Made by a program: the position numbers and the translations under genes | Shown here: piece by piece, positions 25,560-34,337 of the stretch | Position numbering within the stretch: the first letter of the stretch is position 1 | Layout of the letters: every line of letters begins with the position of its first letter | Origin: an uncultured Caldilineaceae bacterium | GTDB lineage: Bacteria; Chloroflexota; Anaerolineae; Caldilineales; Caldilineaceae | Direction of reading: 5' to 3' | Assembly (NCBI GenBank): GCA_951813625.1 | Contig: CATOTS010000018.1 | Location: 62,001-126,000 of the forward strand | Length of the DNA: 64,000 nt | Notes under the pieces: model-generated | Seen by the model: the letters and a program-made list of their open reading frames with translations, nothing else | Database searches by the model: none | What the model was told of the DNA's origin: nothing

Positions 25560-27296
25560 TCAATCAACTGTGACTACGTTGGTGTCTGTCCTTTTGCGTT
25601 CCAGCACAAGCACCCAATCCTGGATGATCGGCGGTTTGGGCGGTTGCCACGCGCCCTGCTCGTCCGCGACCACCTCTCCGGCATCGTACTCCCGCCCGTA
25701 ACGCGGATCGAAGTAGTAGGCGCGATAGCCCGCGTCCGGCTCGATATCCCTGACGGTGATCAGATAACGTACCGGGATGAATATGACGCGAACTTCCCCC
25801 GCAATGCCCGCCGCAAACGGTCTGATGTATTCCTGCAACGGCTTGAAGTGGTGATCTCCCCGCTGCGTGATCCAGCGCGGCGCCGGCTCAAAGCGCCACC
25901 ATTGATAGCGCTCCAGCAGGCGGCGGCCCAACCCCACCTGCCGCGACCCGGCGAAGTGCATCGCCTCCTCCCACGGGTCCTCATCGAACCCCTCACCGTA
26001 AATACGCGGGCTGGGACCGTAGGGCGCCTCGCGCGTGTTCACCTGCCAGATCCCGCTGGCGCCGTAGGTATGGCCGGCCGCGCCGCTCAGCACGCTCCCC
26101 CAGAACATCAGCCGCTGTACGTTTTCCCAGTTCCAGCCGCCCTCACCTTCGTAACAGGATTCGCCCACGAAGCGCGGCATTCGCGGCTTCCGCGGCGCCT
26201 GTTTGGCGACTTCATCCACGATCTGGGGGAAAGTGAGGATGTCGTGGAGCCCGCATTGGGTGATGTCTACGTCAATGACCGCAGGATCGTCTACATGATC
26301 GTACGACCAGATGCCGCCCGTTCCGGGATGGATCGTCATCGGGTGCCCGTAGGGATCGACCGAGCGCAGATAGCGGGCAACGCGCGTCCACGCCGAGCGC
26401 AAACTGTCCTGCCGCTCCTGCACTCTGCTCGACAGGTCCTCCCGTTTGAGGCGCGTCTTCGCTACGCCGCCCTCGTCGTCAGCTCGATTCCTCAGCGCCG
26501 CGTCGTAAATGTCCTGCCAGTGCGGGTGGCTGTAGTGCGGCATCAGCGCCTCACCCGCCACGTCCCAGACGACGGGATAAGCCCCGTAGCGGGCCACCAG
26601 ATAGCGCCAGTGCTGCTTGATCCTCTCCTCGCCGGCGAAATCCATAAAATAACCCCAGCAGCCGACGATGCTCGGCAACAGCCCGCTCTGCGCCAGCCAG
26701 TCGATCCGACGGTCCGCCATGTCGAACCAGGCCGGATTGACGCAACTGAAGTCCTTCTCCCAGGGGAAGCCGGCCTCGTTGGCGCCGCGCGGGTCAAACG
26801 GCGGCATGTCCGGGTATAGGCCGGCAACGAGCTGGATGACACTGAAGCCCTTCTGCACACGGTCCGAGGCCAGGCGTTTGAAGCCGTCCGGCCACGGCAG
26901 ACGTTCGACCAGCCCCATCCACCAGGTATCCCCCAGCCAGAAAAAGGGCGTGCCATCGCGGTGCTCCAGGTGGCGGCCGCTTTCCGCGACGCGCAAAGGC
27001 CCGTGCCGCAAGAGGAGGTTGTCGCCGTCATAGGGCGTGACTTCGATCGTGCCTTCCTGCCCGTGCAGGCTGCCGTTGTCGGCGTCGGAGCAGCGCGTGC
27101 GATAGCGGTGCCGCCCGACCTTGGGCGAGGCGTAGCGCACGCCCCACTCCTGTTGCCCGCGCCAAAATGCGGGGACGCTGCGTGTGTGACCGTCCGGATC
27201 GATTATGTCGACGTCGAGCGTTACCTGATTGAAGGGGTCGTCGTAGAGCTTGCCGGAGACGCAGCTCCATTCAAAGAGATGGTTTTGCGGGGGCAT
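25560..27296 (-). CDS. DUF5060/DUF4038 glycoside hydrolase 2 (apiosidase-like)
   Basis: A 578-residue paralogue of the next gene with the same domain order: DUF5060 (SVPAFWRGQQEWGVRYAS), DUF4038 barrel from GTPFFWLGDTWWMGL, catalytic candidates in DVAGEALMPHY and RFVGESCYEGEG, and a C-terminal beta domain. It has an insert near residue 280 (RADDEGGVAKTRLKREDLSS) absent from the paralogue. It starts 8 bp after the permease stop, so both hydrolases are co-transcribed with the importer. Confidence 0.82.
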   Translation of the reverse strand: MPPQNHLFEWSCVSGKLYDDPFNQVTLDVDIIDPDGHTRSVPAFWRGQQEWGVRYASPKVGRHRYRTRCSDADNGSLHGQEGTIEVTPYDGDNLLLRHGPLRVAESGRHLEHRDGTPFFWLGDTWWMGLVERLPWPDGFKRLASDRVQKGFSVIQLVAGLYPDMPPFDPRGANEAGFPWEKDFSCVNPAWFDMADRRIDWLAQSGLLPSIVGCWGYFMDFAGEERIKQHWRYLVARYGAYPVVWDVAGEALMPHYSHPHWQDIYDAALRNRADDEGGVAKTRLKREDLSSRVQERQDSLRSAWTRVARYLRSVDPYGHPMTIHPGTGGIWSYDHVDDPAVIDVDITQCGLHDILTFPQIVDEVAKQAPRKPRMPRFVGESCYEGEGGWNWENVQRLMFWGSVLSGAAGHTYGASGIWQVNTREAPYGPSPRIYGEGFDEDPWEEAMHFAGSRQVGLGRRLLERYQWWRFEPAPRWITQRGDHHFKPLQEYIRPFAAGIAGEVRVIFIPVRYLITVRDIEPDAGYRAYYFDPRYGREYDAGEVVADEQGAWQPPKPPIIQDWVLVLERKRTDTNVVTVD

Positions 27297-27304
27297 CGAG
27301 CGCC

Positions 27305-28150
27305 CTATCCCTTGATCGCGCCGGCGGTGAGGCCGCTCATGAACTGGCGCTGCAGGAGGAGGAAAACGATGATAAGGGGGACCGTCATCATGATGATCAG
27401 CGCGAAGCGGTACTCGTGCAGGACGAAGCCAATCGAGCCTTCAAGCTCGAACAGGATCAGCCCCAGCGGCATTGTGCGCAGCCCCGGTTTGCTGGTCATC
27501 AGCATCGGCAGCAGGAAGTCATTCCACGTCCCCAAGCCGGTGAAAATGGCGACTGTCGCCAGCGCCGGCCGCGTCAGCGGCAGCATGATGCGCCAGTAAA
27601 TGGTGAAGCGCGTCGCGCCGTCTATCAGGGCTGCGTCTTCGATCTCTTCGGGCAACCCCTCAAAAAAGCCGCGCAAGATCAGGATGGCGAAGGGAAGACC
27701 GAGCGCGAGATAGGGCCCGATCATGGCGTAATATGTATCCAGAAGCTTGAAGGTTACGTTTACCTGGTAGAGCGGCACCATGATCGCGGCCGCCTGCAAC
27801 ATCAGCCCGGCCAGGAAGAGCAGATAGAAGGGCTCCTTGAACGCGAAGTCGAGCCGGGCAAAACCATAGGCCGCCAGCGAGGCTAGAAAGAGGATCGCCA
27901 CCACCGACGCCGCCGTAACCACAAAACTGTTGAGTGCCAATAAAGGTACGTCGGCGATCACCCAGGCCTTCACGAAATTCCCGAATGAGATCTCCCACGG
28001 GATCAGTCCTCTGTTCAGGGCCGACTCGCCAGGCGCTTTCAGGCCGGTCGAAAGGGCGATCAGCCACGGGAAGATCATGATGAACGCGAAAAAGAGCAGC
28101 GCCGCATGGGTAAGAACTGATTTTCTGCTGACCTTTACGCCGAACACCAT
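27305..28150 (-). CDS. Sugar ABC transporter permease (MalG/UgpE-like), glycan operon
   Basis: A 281-residue permease; membrane helices begin LTHAALLFFAFIMIFPWLIAL and the EAA loop is EEIEDAALIDGATRFTIYWRIMLPLTRPA near 190. The ATG at 28150 has GGAGGG 8 nt upstream; the frame is open to a TTG at 28165 but that would include the ribosome-binding site. It follows the other permease gene by 27 bp. Confidence 0.9.
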   Translation of the reverse strand: MVFGVKVSRKSVLTHAALLFFAFIMIFPWLIALSTGLKAPGESALNRGLIPWEISFGNFVKAWVIADVPLLALNSFVVTAASVVAILFLASLAAYGFARLDFAFKEPFYLLFLAGLMLQAAAIMVPLYQVNVTFKLLDTYYAMIGPYLALGLPFAILILRGFFEGLPEEIEDAALIDGATRFTIYWRIMLPLTRPALATVAIFTGLGTWNDFLLPMLMTSKPGLRTMPLGLILFELEGSIGFVLHEYRFALIIMMTVPLIIVFLLLQRQFMSGLTAGAIKG

Positions 28151-28177
28151 CTGTTTACCCTCCAAACCGGAACCTGT

Positions 28178-29122
28178 CTATAACCGAACGCGGCGGCCGC
28201 GCATCAGGAGCAGTTGGAAAATGGTAACGACCGCCGAAATTAGCAGCAGCAAGACCGAAAGCGCCGAAGCATAGCCGGTGTGATTGGTCCTGAATGCCAG
28301 TTCGTAGATCTGATACGCGATCACCTCAGAGGCGTGATAGGGACCCCCGCGCGAGAGCAGGAAGACCAGGCCGAACGCATTGATCGAGCGGATCAATCCC
28401 AGAATCCACAGGGCGCGTGTCGTGCCCATCGTCAGCGGCACCGCCACATGCCACATCTGGCGAAAACCGGTCGCGCCGTCGACCGCGGCGCAGTCGTACA
28501 GGTCCTGCGGAACGGCTTGCAAGGCAGCCAGAAAGACGACGACCCAGAAGCCGAGCGAGGCCCACAACGAGACCACAATAATGGCAAAAATCGTAACGTC
28601 GGGGTCCGCCAGCCAGATGCGGGTCAGGTTCTCCAAGCCAAACTCGCGCAGCGTGTGATTCAGCATGCCGACTTCGGGCTGGTAGATGAACTCCCACGTA
28701 TAGCCGATCACGACCAGCGAGGCGGTTACAGGCAGGAAGAAGGCGGCGCGGTAGGTGTTGCGCAAGCGGATGCGCTGATTGAGCAGCCAGGCGAAGAGGA
28801 AGCCGGAGATCGAGAGGGAGATAACGGTGATGATCGCCCAATATACGTTGTTGCGGATGCTGAGACGGAAGGCGCGGTCCTTTGTCAGCAGCCGCACGTA
28901 GTGGTCTAGCCCAACAAACTCGCGGTCGGGGCTGATCCCATCCCATACGAAGAATCCATTGTAGAGCGTGGCGATAATCGGCCAGGCGATGAACCCCAGG
29001 TAGACGACCAGCCCCGGCAGGATGAAAAAGAAGCCGCCATTGGCGCGCGCAACGCGCGCGACCCGCTGCATCGCGCTCTGGTCATTCCTGTGTTGTGTTG
29101 CGCCTGCCGCCGCAGTTGCCAT
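28178..29122 (-). CDS. Sugar ABC transporter permease (MalF/UgpA-like), glycan operon
   Basis: A 314-residue permease with N-terminal helix GGFFFILPGLVVYLGFIAWPI and EAA loop PQDLYDCAAVDGATGFRQMWHVAVPLTMGT near 205. It forms the channel with the following gene. As in the other sugar operon, no ATPase gene is present. Confidence 0.9.
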   Translation of the reverse strand: MATAAAGATQHRNDQSAMQRVARVARANGGFFFILPGLVVYLGFIAWPIIATLYNGFFVWDGISPDREFVGLDHYVRLLTKDRAFRLSIRNNVYWAIITVISLSISGFLFAWLLNQRIRLRNTYRAAFFLPVTASLVVIGYTWEFIYQPEVGMLNHTLREFGLENLTRIWLADPDVTIFAIIVVSLWASLGFWVVVFLAALQAVPQDLYDCAAVDGATGFRQMWHVAVPLTMGTTRALWILGLIRSINAFGLVFLLSRGGPYHASEVIAYQIYELAFRTNHTGYASALSVLLLLISAVVTIFQLLLMRGRRVRL

Positions 29123-29156
29123 CTCTTCAGAGGTCAGAGGTGCGTGTTAGATAGCA

Positions 29157-29186
29157 CCGCCGGCCGCGCGCTGCCGCGGCCGGCGG
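29157..29186 (-). promoter_or_regulatory. Intercistronic GC-rich inverted repeat after the binding-protein gene
   Basis: CCGCCGGCCGCG (29157-29168) and CGCGGCCGGCGG (29175-29186) form a perfect 12-bp stem with a 6-nt loop, between the binding-protein stop (29198) and the permease start (29122). There is no T-run, so it is more likely an mRNA-stabilising or attenuating hairpin than a full terminator. Confidence 0.6.
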
Positions 29187-29197
29187 CGTCGAGGACT

Positions 29198-30589
29198 CTA
29201 GGCTTTGACCCAATTCTGGCAGGACATGTCGAAGGCGTCTTGGACCTCTTGGGCCGCCTCCTCAGCCGTGATTAGCCCGGCGGTCACGCCCGGCAGCACC
29301 GTGCCCAGCTGCTGGTAAACGTCGGTGCAGAGGACGCGGCGGAAGACGTTGTCGCCGCTGACCATCGCCTCCAGCAGCGGTTCGCCAAGATTCTTGTCGA
29401 AGTCGGTGTTCTGCGGCGGGACTTCGATTGCCTTGGCGCCCATCGGCTGACCCGTGCTCGCGATCTGTTCAGCGCCAGGACCAAGCGTGCGCCACTTCAT
29501 GTACTCCCAGGCGTTGTCCTTGCGCTCCGATTCGGACACCATCGCCACGCCGGCATCGGTCGCCGCCAGCCCTCTCGAGCCGGGCAGCAGGAACGTGCCC
29601 ACGCTGTTATTCATGGCGTCGCGAATGACCTCCGACTCATGATTGAGGAAGCCGAAGTACGGCGTGCCAGTGAAAATGTTGATCATCGGCCTGTCGCCGG
29701 TGCCGTTCCAGAACGGCTCGCGTACCGCGTTGCCGTCCTGCGCGCCGATCGCGCCTTCCTGCATATAATCGTTGTAGACCGTGGCGAACAGGTCGAACGC
29801 ATCAACCACGCCCGCGTCGGTGAAACTGCCGTTCCCCATCTGCACCTCGTCCAGCTGACCCCGGCCGGTCACCTCGACCAGGCTCTTGAACCAGTCGACC
29901 ATGTTGGCAGGATGGTTGTAGCCGCCGATCGGCGCGATGCCATCGTCCAGGAAGGACTGGCAAAGGGCATCGAAATCGTCCCACGTCTGCAGCGCCGAAG
30001 CATCGATGCCGCGCTCCTCGAAGGTAGGAATCCAGTAGTAGAGCCAGCCAAGCAGCTGCATGTTGCCGGGCAGGTAAAGAGCATCGCCCGAAAGGTCCAC
30101 GATGCCGGCGACCAGCTCCATTTCGCTCAACGCTGCACCAGAGAAGGCGTCCTCCTTCCAGCCGGCGCCCCATTCGGCCTCGCCGCGGTCATTGAGCGGT
30201 TCAACAAAGCCCCAGAACGGCCCCATGATGTCGAAGTCTGTGTTCAGCAGGTCGGGGCCGGTGCCCGCGGGCAGGGCTGCCTTCAGCTTCGCCGCCATAT
30301 CCGGGTGGTCGACCATGCCAAGCTCCAGGTCCAACCCGGTGTCCGCCTTTAGTGTATCGGCGAAGATGTCTTCGCCCTCAGCGCTCCGGTAGCGGGCCAT
30401 CGCCGTGCCCCAGCTCCACAGGGAAACACCAGTGTCGGCTTCGGCGGGCATGGCCTCTTCCCCGCCGCCCTGGTCTGCCGGCGCCGCAGCCGGTGGAGCG
30501 CACGCAGCCAGCGCCGCGCCCGCAGTCGCAAACGCCGAAACGCGCAGGAAGTCACGCCTGGAAACAAAATTGCGGTCCCTGTCGGTCAT
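29198..30589 (-). CDS. Sugar ABC transporter substrate-binding protein, glycan operon
   Basis: A 463-residue SBP_bac_1-type protein. The N-terminus carries a Tat-like motif SRRDFLRVSAFATAG and a lipobox LAAC near residue 30, then an Ala/Pro/Gly-rich linker. Family-like stretches are LKAALPAGTGPDLLNTDFD and the C-terminal GLITAEEAAQEVQDAF. AAGGAGAA precedes the ATG at 30589. It heads the nine-gene run to 19378 and sets the uptake specificity for the glycan fragments its hydrolases degrade. Confidence 0.88.
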   Translation of the reverse strand: MTDRDRNFVSRRDFLRVSAFATAGAALAACAPPAAAPADQGGGEEAMPAEADTGVSLWSWGTAMARYRSAEGEDIFADTLKADTGLDLELGMVDHPDMAAKLKAALPAGTGPDLLNTDFDIMGPFWGFVEPLNDRGEAEWGAGWKEDAFSGAALSEMELVAGIVDLSGDALYLPGNMQLLGWLYYWIPTFEERGIDASALQTWDDFDALCQSFLDDGIAPIGGYNHPANMVDWFKSLVEVTGRGQLDEVQMGNGSFTDAGVVDAFDLFATVYNDYMQEGAIGAQDGNAVREPFWNGTGDRPMINIFTGTPYFGFLNHESEVIRDAMNNSVGTFLLPGSRGLAATDAGVAMVSESERKDNAWEYMKWRTLGPGAEQIASTGQPMGAKAIEVPPQNTDFDKNLGEPLLEAMVSGDNVFRRVLCTDVYQQLGTVLPGVTAGLITAEEAAQEVQDAFDMSCQNWVKA

Positions 30590-30755
30590 TGCTGTTCTCC
30601 TTGGTGTGTGATCAGTCCGATCGTGGACAGACTGCGATAAAGTACTGCCAATTACTGCAACGGTGCCGGCGGAGACAAGACAAAGCCAGATGCCGTGGAT
30701 GCGACAAGTATATTGAAGCGAGAGTCCCATGTCAAACCATTTTTCCACGAAGGGC

Positions 30756-30783
30756 GCAGTCCAATTCTGGGGTACAAATCCCT
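30756..30783 (-). promoter_or_regulatory. Second copy of the shared upstream block
   Basis: GCAGTCCAATTCTGGGGTAC and the following AAATCCCT match 18860-18887 at all but a few positions. It lies about 167 bp upstream of the glycan-operon binding-protein gene, the same position as at the other sugar operon. Confidence 0.4.
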
Positions 30784-30841
30784 AAACCTCATGCAGCGCC
30801 GGAGTCATGGCCACTCCACTGTCCACCACTCCCGGCAGTTC

Positions 30842-30875
30842 CTGGCAACTGGCCACTGGCAACTGGCCACTGCAG
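30842..30875. repeat. Heptamer array (about five units)
   Basis: Units CTGGCAA CTGGCCA CTGGCAA, then CTGGCCA, ending in CTGCAG. It is the same family, and ends the same way (CTGCAG), as the array at 19104-19145. Confidence 0.8.
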
Positions 30876-31289
30876 TGCCTGCCCATCCCCCCCAAAGCCG
30901 GCAACAATTTCAGCCGCCGCCGGCATGAATTCCCCGTCAGACGATTCCCACCCGAAATGTGGGATGCACCCTTCTGGTAAGATACACCCTTTTCTTGATA
31001 GAATTCTTGTCCGCGGCATGCTTGGCGAAACCCTTCAGTGTCCAGAACTGTAAACGACAAACCGCCTACAATACCTACACTCTTTCTCGTCGATTGCACG
31101 GCGCGTACCATAATTGCATAGATTCGGCTGCATTTGTAATCGAAATCCATTTGGCCGCCTTTCTTTTGCCGTGCCATAATTGTCTAATGCGCTTCTGCCC
31201 GTTCGGGGCGTAAATTGGACTATAAACCCCTGCTCACTACTGCAAAGCCAATGCCATTGCGCCCGATCTATCGTCAGTTGGGAGGAACT

Positions 31290-32723
31290 ATGCCTAATCG
31301 CTTTCGCGTCTTTCTGCGCGGCGCACGGCGACCTGCCGCGGCTGGGGCACTGGTGATTCTCAGCCTTTTGCTCGCAGGTTGTCAACCCATCGAGGGCGAT
31401 CTCTCGACAGTCTTGACTCCCGTCGTGCAACCCGCGCCGCAAGAAAACATCGAACCTGTTGAACCGCAAATGGTCACTCTGGAAGCGACAGTAGTGGCCG
31501 CCGCACTGCGCGTGCGCAAGGAGGCCGACGCCCGGTCGCCCATCATCGCCGGCCTGATCCAGGAAGACCTCATCCCGGTGATCGGGCGCACTGAAGACGG
31601 CAGTTGGCTCAAGGTGCGCGTGCCCGATGTGGAGACAATCGGCTGGATCTGGGCCGAGGAAGTGACGTTGAACGGCGAAACCGCCGCGCTTCTCGTCTCC
31701 GACGAAGTCGAGGCAATGGCAGCTGTGTCCGCGTCCGCTGTGTCCCCCGAGGACGCGGCAACCGGCGAAGAAGCCGCAGCGGAGGTGACCTCCGACGATG
31801 GCGAGACCGCCGCGGCGACCGCAGCCGAGGAGGAGCCCGACGACGGCAGCATGGCAATGCAGGACCTCAATCCCAGCCTCACCGTAACCGCCCAGGACGT
31901 GATCAAGGGCACGATTACGATTGCCGAGGCGGTCGCGCCCGAGAAAGGCTGGATCGTTGTCCACGCCGACGATGCCGGTTCATTCGGGCCCATCATCGGC
32001 CAGGCGCCCGTCGAGGCCGGCGTCAACACCGAACTGACCGTGTACATCGACGTCGATGCCGCCACCGAAACGCTCTACGCCATGCTCCACGTTGACGGCG
32101 GCGTCTTCGATGTCTTCGAGTTTCCCGGCCCCGATATGCCCGTACTGGAGGAAGGGAATCCAATTAGCCCGGCCTTCAGAGTGACGATCGGCGAGATGTC
32201 GATCGCCGAAGCGGGCGCCGAGGAAGCTGCCGCGTCGGAATCGACCGCCGTCGCCCCCGCGGAGATCTTGTTGCTCCAGCAGGGCGATGTCACCACACAG
32301 TTGGCGATCATTACGAGCCGCGCTCTGCGCGTCCGCAGCAGGCCCGAAACGATTTCCGAGGTCCTGGCAGGCGTCGTCGCCGGGGAATCCTACCCCGTCG
32401 CCGGTTTCAGCGCCGATGAAGACTGGGTGGCTATCTTCTTCGACGAAATTGAGGACCCGGTCTGGGTTTCAGCATCGCTGGTGGAGTTGCGCGAGATAGA
32501 ACTGGTCGTGCAGTTGGGCCGCGCCACAATTTCGGTAGGCCCATTCGGTCGCCTGCGCCTGCGCGGCGGTCCTTCCCTTGAAGCGCCAATCGTCGGCCAC
32601 GTAACCGACAGCGAAAACTACTCGATCCTCGGCCTCAGCCTGGACGGCGAATGGGCGCTCCTCGTGGGCACAGAGGTGAGCGCTCCCGCATGGGCCTCGA
32701 CCTCGTTCCTGAGATTTGAGTAG
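31290..32723 (+). CDS. Lipoprotein with SH3 domains and a DUF7282-like domain
   Basis: A 477-residue secreted lipoprotein; lipobox LLAGC near residue 30 after a basic N-terminus and a hydrophobic segment. A bacterial SH3 domain (AALRVRKEADARSPIIAGL, ending GWIWAEEV) is followed by an acidic Ala/Glu linker, a DUF7282-like domain near 190-290 (GWIVVHADDAGSFGPIIG..AMLHVDGG), and two further SH3 repeats (ALRVRSRPETISEVLAGVV; RLRLRGGPSLEAPIVGHV). SH3 repeats often bind peptidoglycan or surface polymers. GGAGGA lies 5 nt before the ATG. An isolated transcription unit with its own terminator. Confidence 0.8.
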   Translation: MPNRFRVFLRGARRPAAAGALVILSLLLAGCQPIEGDLSTVLTPVVQPAPQENIEPVEPQMVTLEATVVAAALRVRKEADARSPIIAGLIQEDLIPVIGRTEDGSWLKVRVPDVETIGWIWAEEVTLNGETAALLVSDEVEAMAAVSASAVSPEDAATGEEAAAEVTSDDGETAAATAAEEEPDDGSMAMQDLNPSLTVTAQDVIKGTITIAEAVAPEKGWIVVHADDAGSFGPIIGQAPVEAGVNTELTVYIDVDAATETLYAMLHVDGGVFDVFEFPGPDMPVLEEGNPISPAFRVTIGEMSIAEAGAEEAAASESTAVAPAEILLLQQGDVTTQLAIITSRALRVRSRPETISEVLAGVVAGESYPVAGFSADEDWVAIFFDEIEDPVWVSASLVELREIELVVQLGRATISVGPFGRLRLRGGPSLEAPIVGHVTDSENYSILGLSLDGEWALLVGTEVSAPAWASTSFLRFE

Positions 32724-32784
32724 CGACCTCTACATTCGCAGCCCAATCTGTCCCGGCAGACCGGGCGCTTGATTCATACGCAGC

Positions 32785-32821
32785 AAAAAAGCGGCAGTTT
32801 CCACGCGAAGCTGCCGCTTTT
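32785..32821. terminator. Bidirectional rho-independent terminator
   Basis: A stem of AAAGCGGCAG and CTGCCGCTTT with a 13-nt loop, bordered by an A-run on the left and a T-run on the right. It separates the convergent lipoprotein and DinB genes and can serve both. Confidence 0.9.
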
Positions 32822-32857
32822 CTTGTGTATAGCTCAGTTTTCAGGGCGATGCCGCTT

Positions 32858-33358
32858 CTACTCTCCGTTGCGCTTGAGCGCCCAGGAATCGGCCCAACTC
32901 TCCGGAATCGGAAGGTTGTTGGCGTAGATCAGATTGATCAGCTGGCCGTGGTGGTGAGACTCATGCTCAACCAGGCGATAGTATCCTGCCAGCGGCGTGG
33001 CGCCATTTTCAAAAACGCGTAACCAGTCCGCCCGCTCGAACGCCGTCTCCAACGCCTCGTCCGCCGCCTCCATCGCCGCCCGCACCCGTCCAATCGGCAG
33101 CACCTCGCCGGCGGGCGCCGCCTTCAGGCTGCAACTCCATCCACGCATCCCCCCCTCCAGCAGCACCGGCAGCCAGCTCTCCTGCGTCCCCAGCATGCAG
33201 TAGAACTGGTAGAGAATGTTCTGGGATTCGGCAAACGGCAGGCGCGCGTTCAGGTCGGCGTCGACCAGGACATCCAGCAGATCATAGGTGCGTCCACGCA
33301 GGTCTCTCCAATGGGTCTGCACACTCTGCTTAACACTACGCTCAACACTGTGTTCCAT
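32858..33358 (-). CDS. DinB/YfiT-like family protein
   Basis: A 166-residue four-helix protein. The metal-binding triad is indicated by an early His in SVQTHWRDL and by LVEHESHHHGQLINLIYANN near residue 140. DinB-fold proteins include thiol-dependent transferases and damage-inducible proteins; which applies here is not evident. The ATG at 33358 has a purine-rich GAGAAG upstream; the open frame further upstream has no homology. Confidence 0.75.
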   Translation of the reverse strand: MEHSVERSVKQSVQTHWRDLRGRTYDLLDVLVDADLNARLPFAESQNILYQFYCMLGTQESWLPVLLEGGMRGWSCSLKAAPAGEVLPIGRVRAAMEAADEALETAFERADWLRVFENGATPLAGYYRLVEHESHHHGQLINLIYANNLPIPESWADSWALKRNGE

Positions 33359-33455
33359 CTTCTCCTCGCGCTCTTTTTCTATCAAGAGGGGTTGCCGCCG
33401 GTCAAGACCCGACGAGTTCAACAAGGTGCTTGCCCATCGAAAGGCGCCGGCTTCG

Positions 33456-34064
33456 TTAATCACTCTGCTTGTACTTGATCAAAACCGTGGTAACTGTCGT
33501 AGAGCTCGGAATCAAAATTCGCTGGTCTTCGGTGTCCAAAATAACGTGCATCAGTGTGATGTCGGTCACCGTCCCGGTCTTGCCGCTGATGGTCACTTTC
33601 TCCCCGATTCCAATCGGTCGAGAAACTGCCATAAAGATGCCGGCGACTGTGTTGCCCATGACGGTTTGCGAGGCAAAGCCGGCCACCAGGCCCGCAAAGC
33701 TGCCCATCGTCAACGCCGCCGCGGCGTTGTCAGTCAGATGGGACACCAGGAAGGAGAATATCAGCCCATATCCCACCAGACGAGCGATGATTCGAATCGA
33801 TCCGGCCACGTCTGTCGACGACCGCCTCTGCACGAGTGCGAAAATCCACTTGGTCCCGGCTTGAACGGCCAGATGTCCCAAGACGACGACAAGGCCGACC
33901 AGGATGTACTCCTTGTACGGCGCCAAAAAGCTGACCTGTGGATATTCTTCTATTCTGCCAACGAGGGCGTAGAGGACGATCAGGGCGAGTCCGAAAACTA
34001 CTGTCATTATCAGTGGCGAAGTTACCGAGACCTTGGTATTGGGCTGGCTCTTGCTTTCGGACAT
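33456..34064 (-). CDS. Small mechanosensitive ion channel (MscS family)
   Basis: A 202-residue membrane protein. Three hydrophobic segments are followed by the pore-lining helix region (AALTMGSFAGLVAGFASQTVMGNTVAGIFM) and the MscS beta domain (IGIGEKVTISGKTGTVTDIT, ending ILIPSSTTVTTVLIKY). It lacks the C-terminal alpha/beta domain of full-length MscS, so it is a minimal form. GGGAGG lies 11 nt before the ATG. It opens under membrane tension in osmotic downshock. Confidence 0.85.
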   Translation of the reverse strand: MSESKSQPNTKVSVTSPLIMTVVFGLALIVLYALVGRIEEYPQVSFLAPYKEYILVGLVVVLGHLAVQAGTKWIFALVQRRSSTDVAGSIRIIARLVGYGLIFSFLVSHLTDNAAAALTMGSFAGLVAGFASQTVMGNTVAGIFMAVSRPIGIGEKVTISGKTGTVTDITLMHVILDTEDQRILIPSSTTVTTVLIKYKQSD

Positions 34065-34337
34065 CTTGCGTTTACCTCCCGGTACGTATGTCCTGCCTGT
34101 CGCCGAAGAATGAGGAACAGTGCGCCGTAAATAGCGGAAGCCTAATCGAATCCCGGTTCCGCAAGTCGGTCGGGACACGCTGTGCCGTCGGCGCGGCGGA
34201 TGGTTTTTGGCGTTGGTATGTCTGGATCGGTTCGCGCGATCGGGCTGAGTATAGCACACTACCGACTAGCGCGCACCGACAGGCTGTGTTACGATCACAC
34301 GGGCGCATTTCATCTCCAGTTTCCGAGGCGATCGTCT

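Larger units (their letters stand above)
30590..31289. other. Intergenic region between divergent units
   Basis: No gene is supported in ~700 bp. It contains the block shared with 18860 (30756-30783), a heptamer array (30842-30875), and the promoters of the leftward glycan operon and the rightward lipoprotein gene. Confidence 0.6.

Noticed and set aside
23955-26819. A 954-codon open frame on the plus strand opposite the two DUF4038 hydrolase genes
   Set aside because: It is antisense to two clearly recognised hydrolases, is rich in Arg/His/Pro as expected from GC-biased shadow frames, and has no domain motif.
31035-31964. 309-codon minus-strand ORF overlapping the SH3 lipoprotein gene
   Set aside because: It is antisense to a gene with a signal peptide, strong ribosome-binding site and terminator; its sequence has no recognisable fold.
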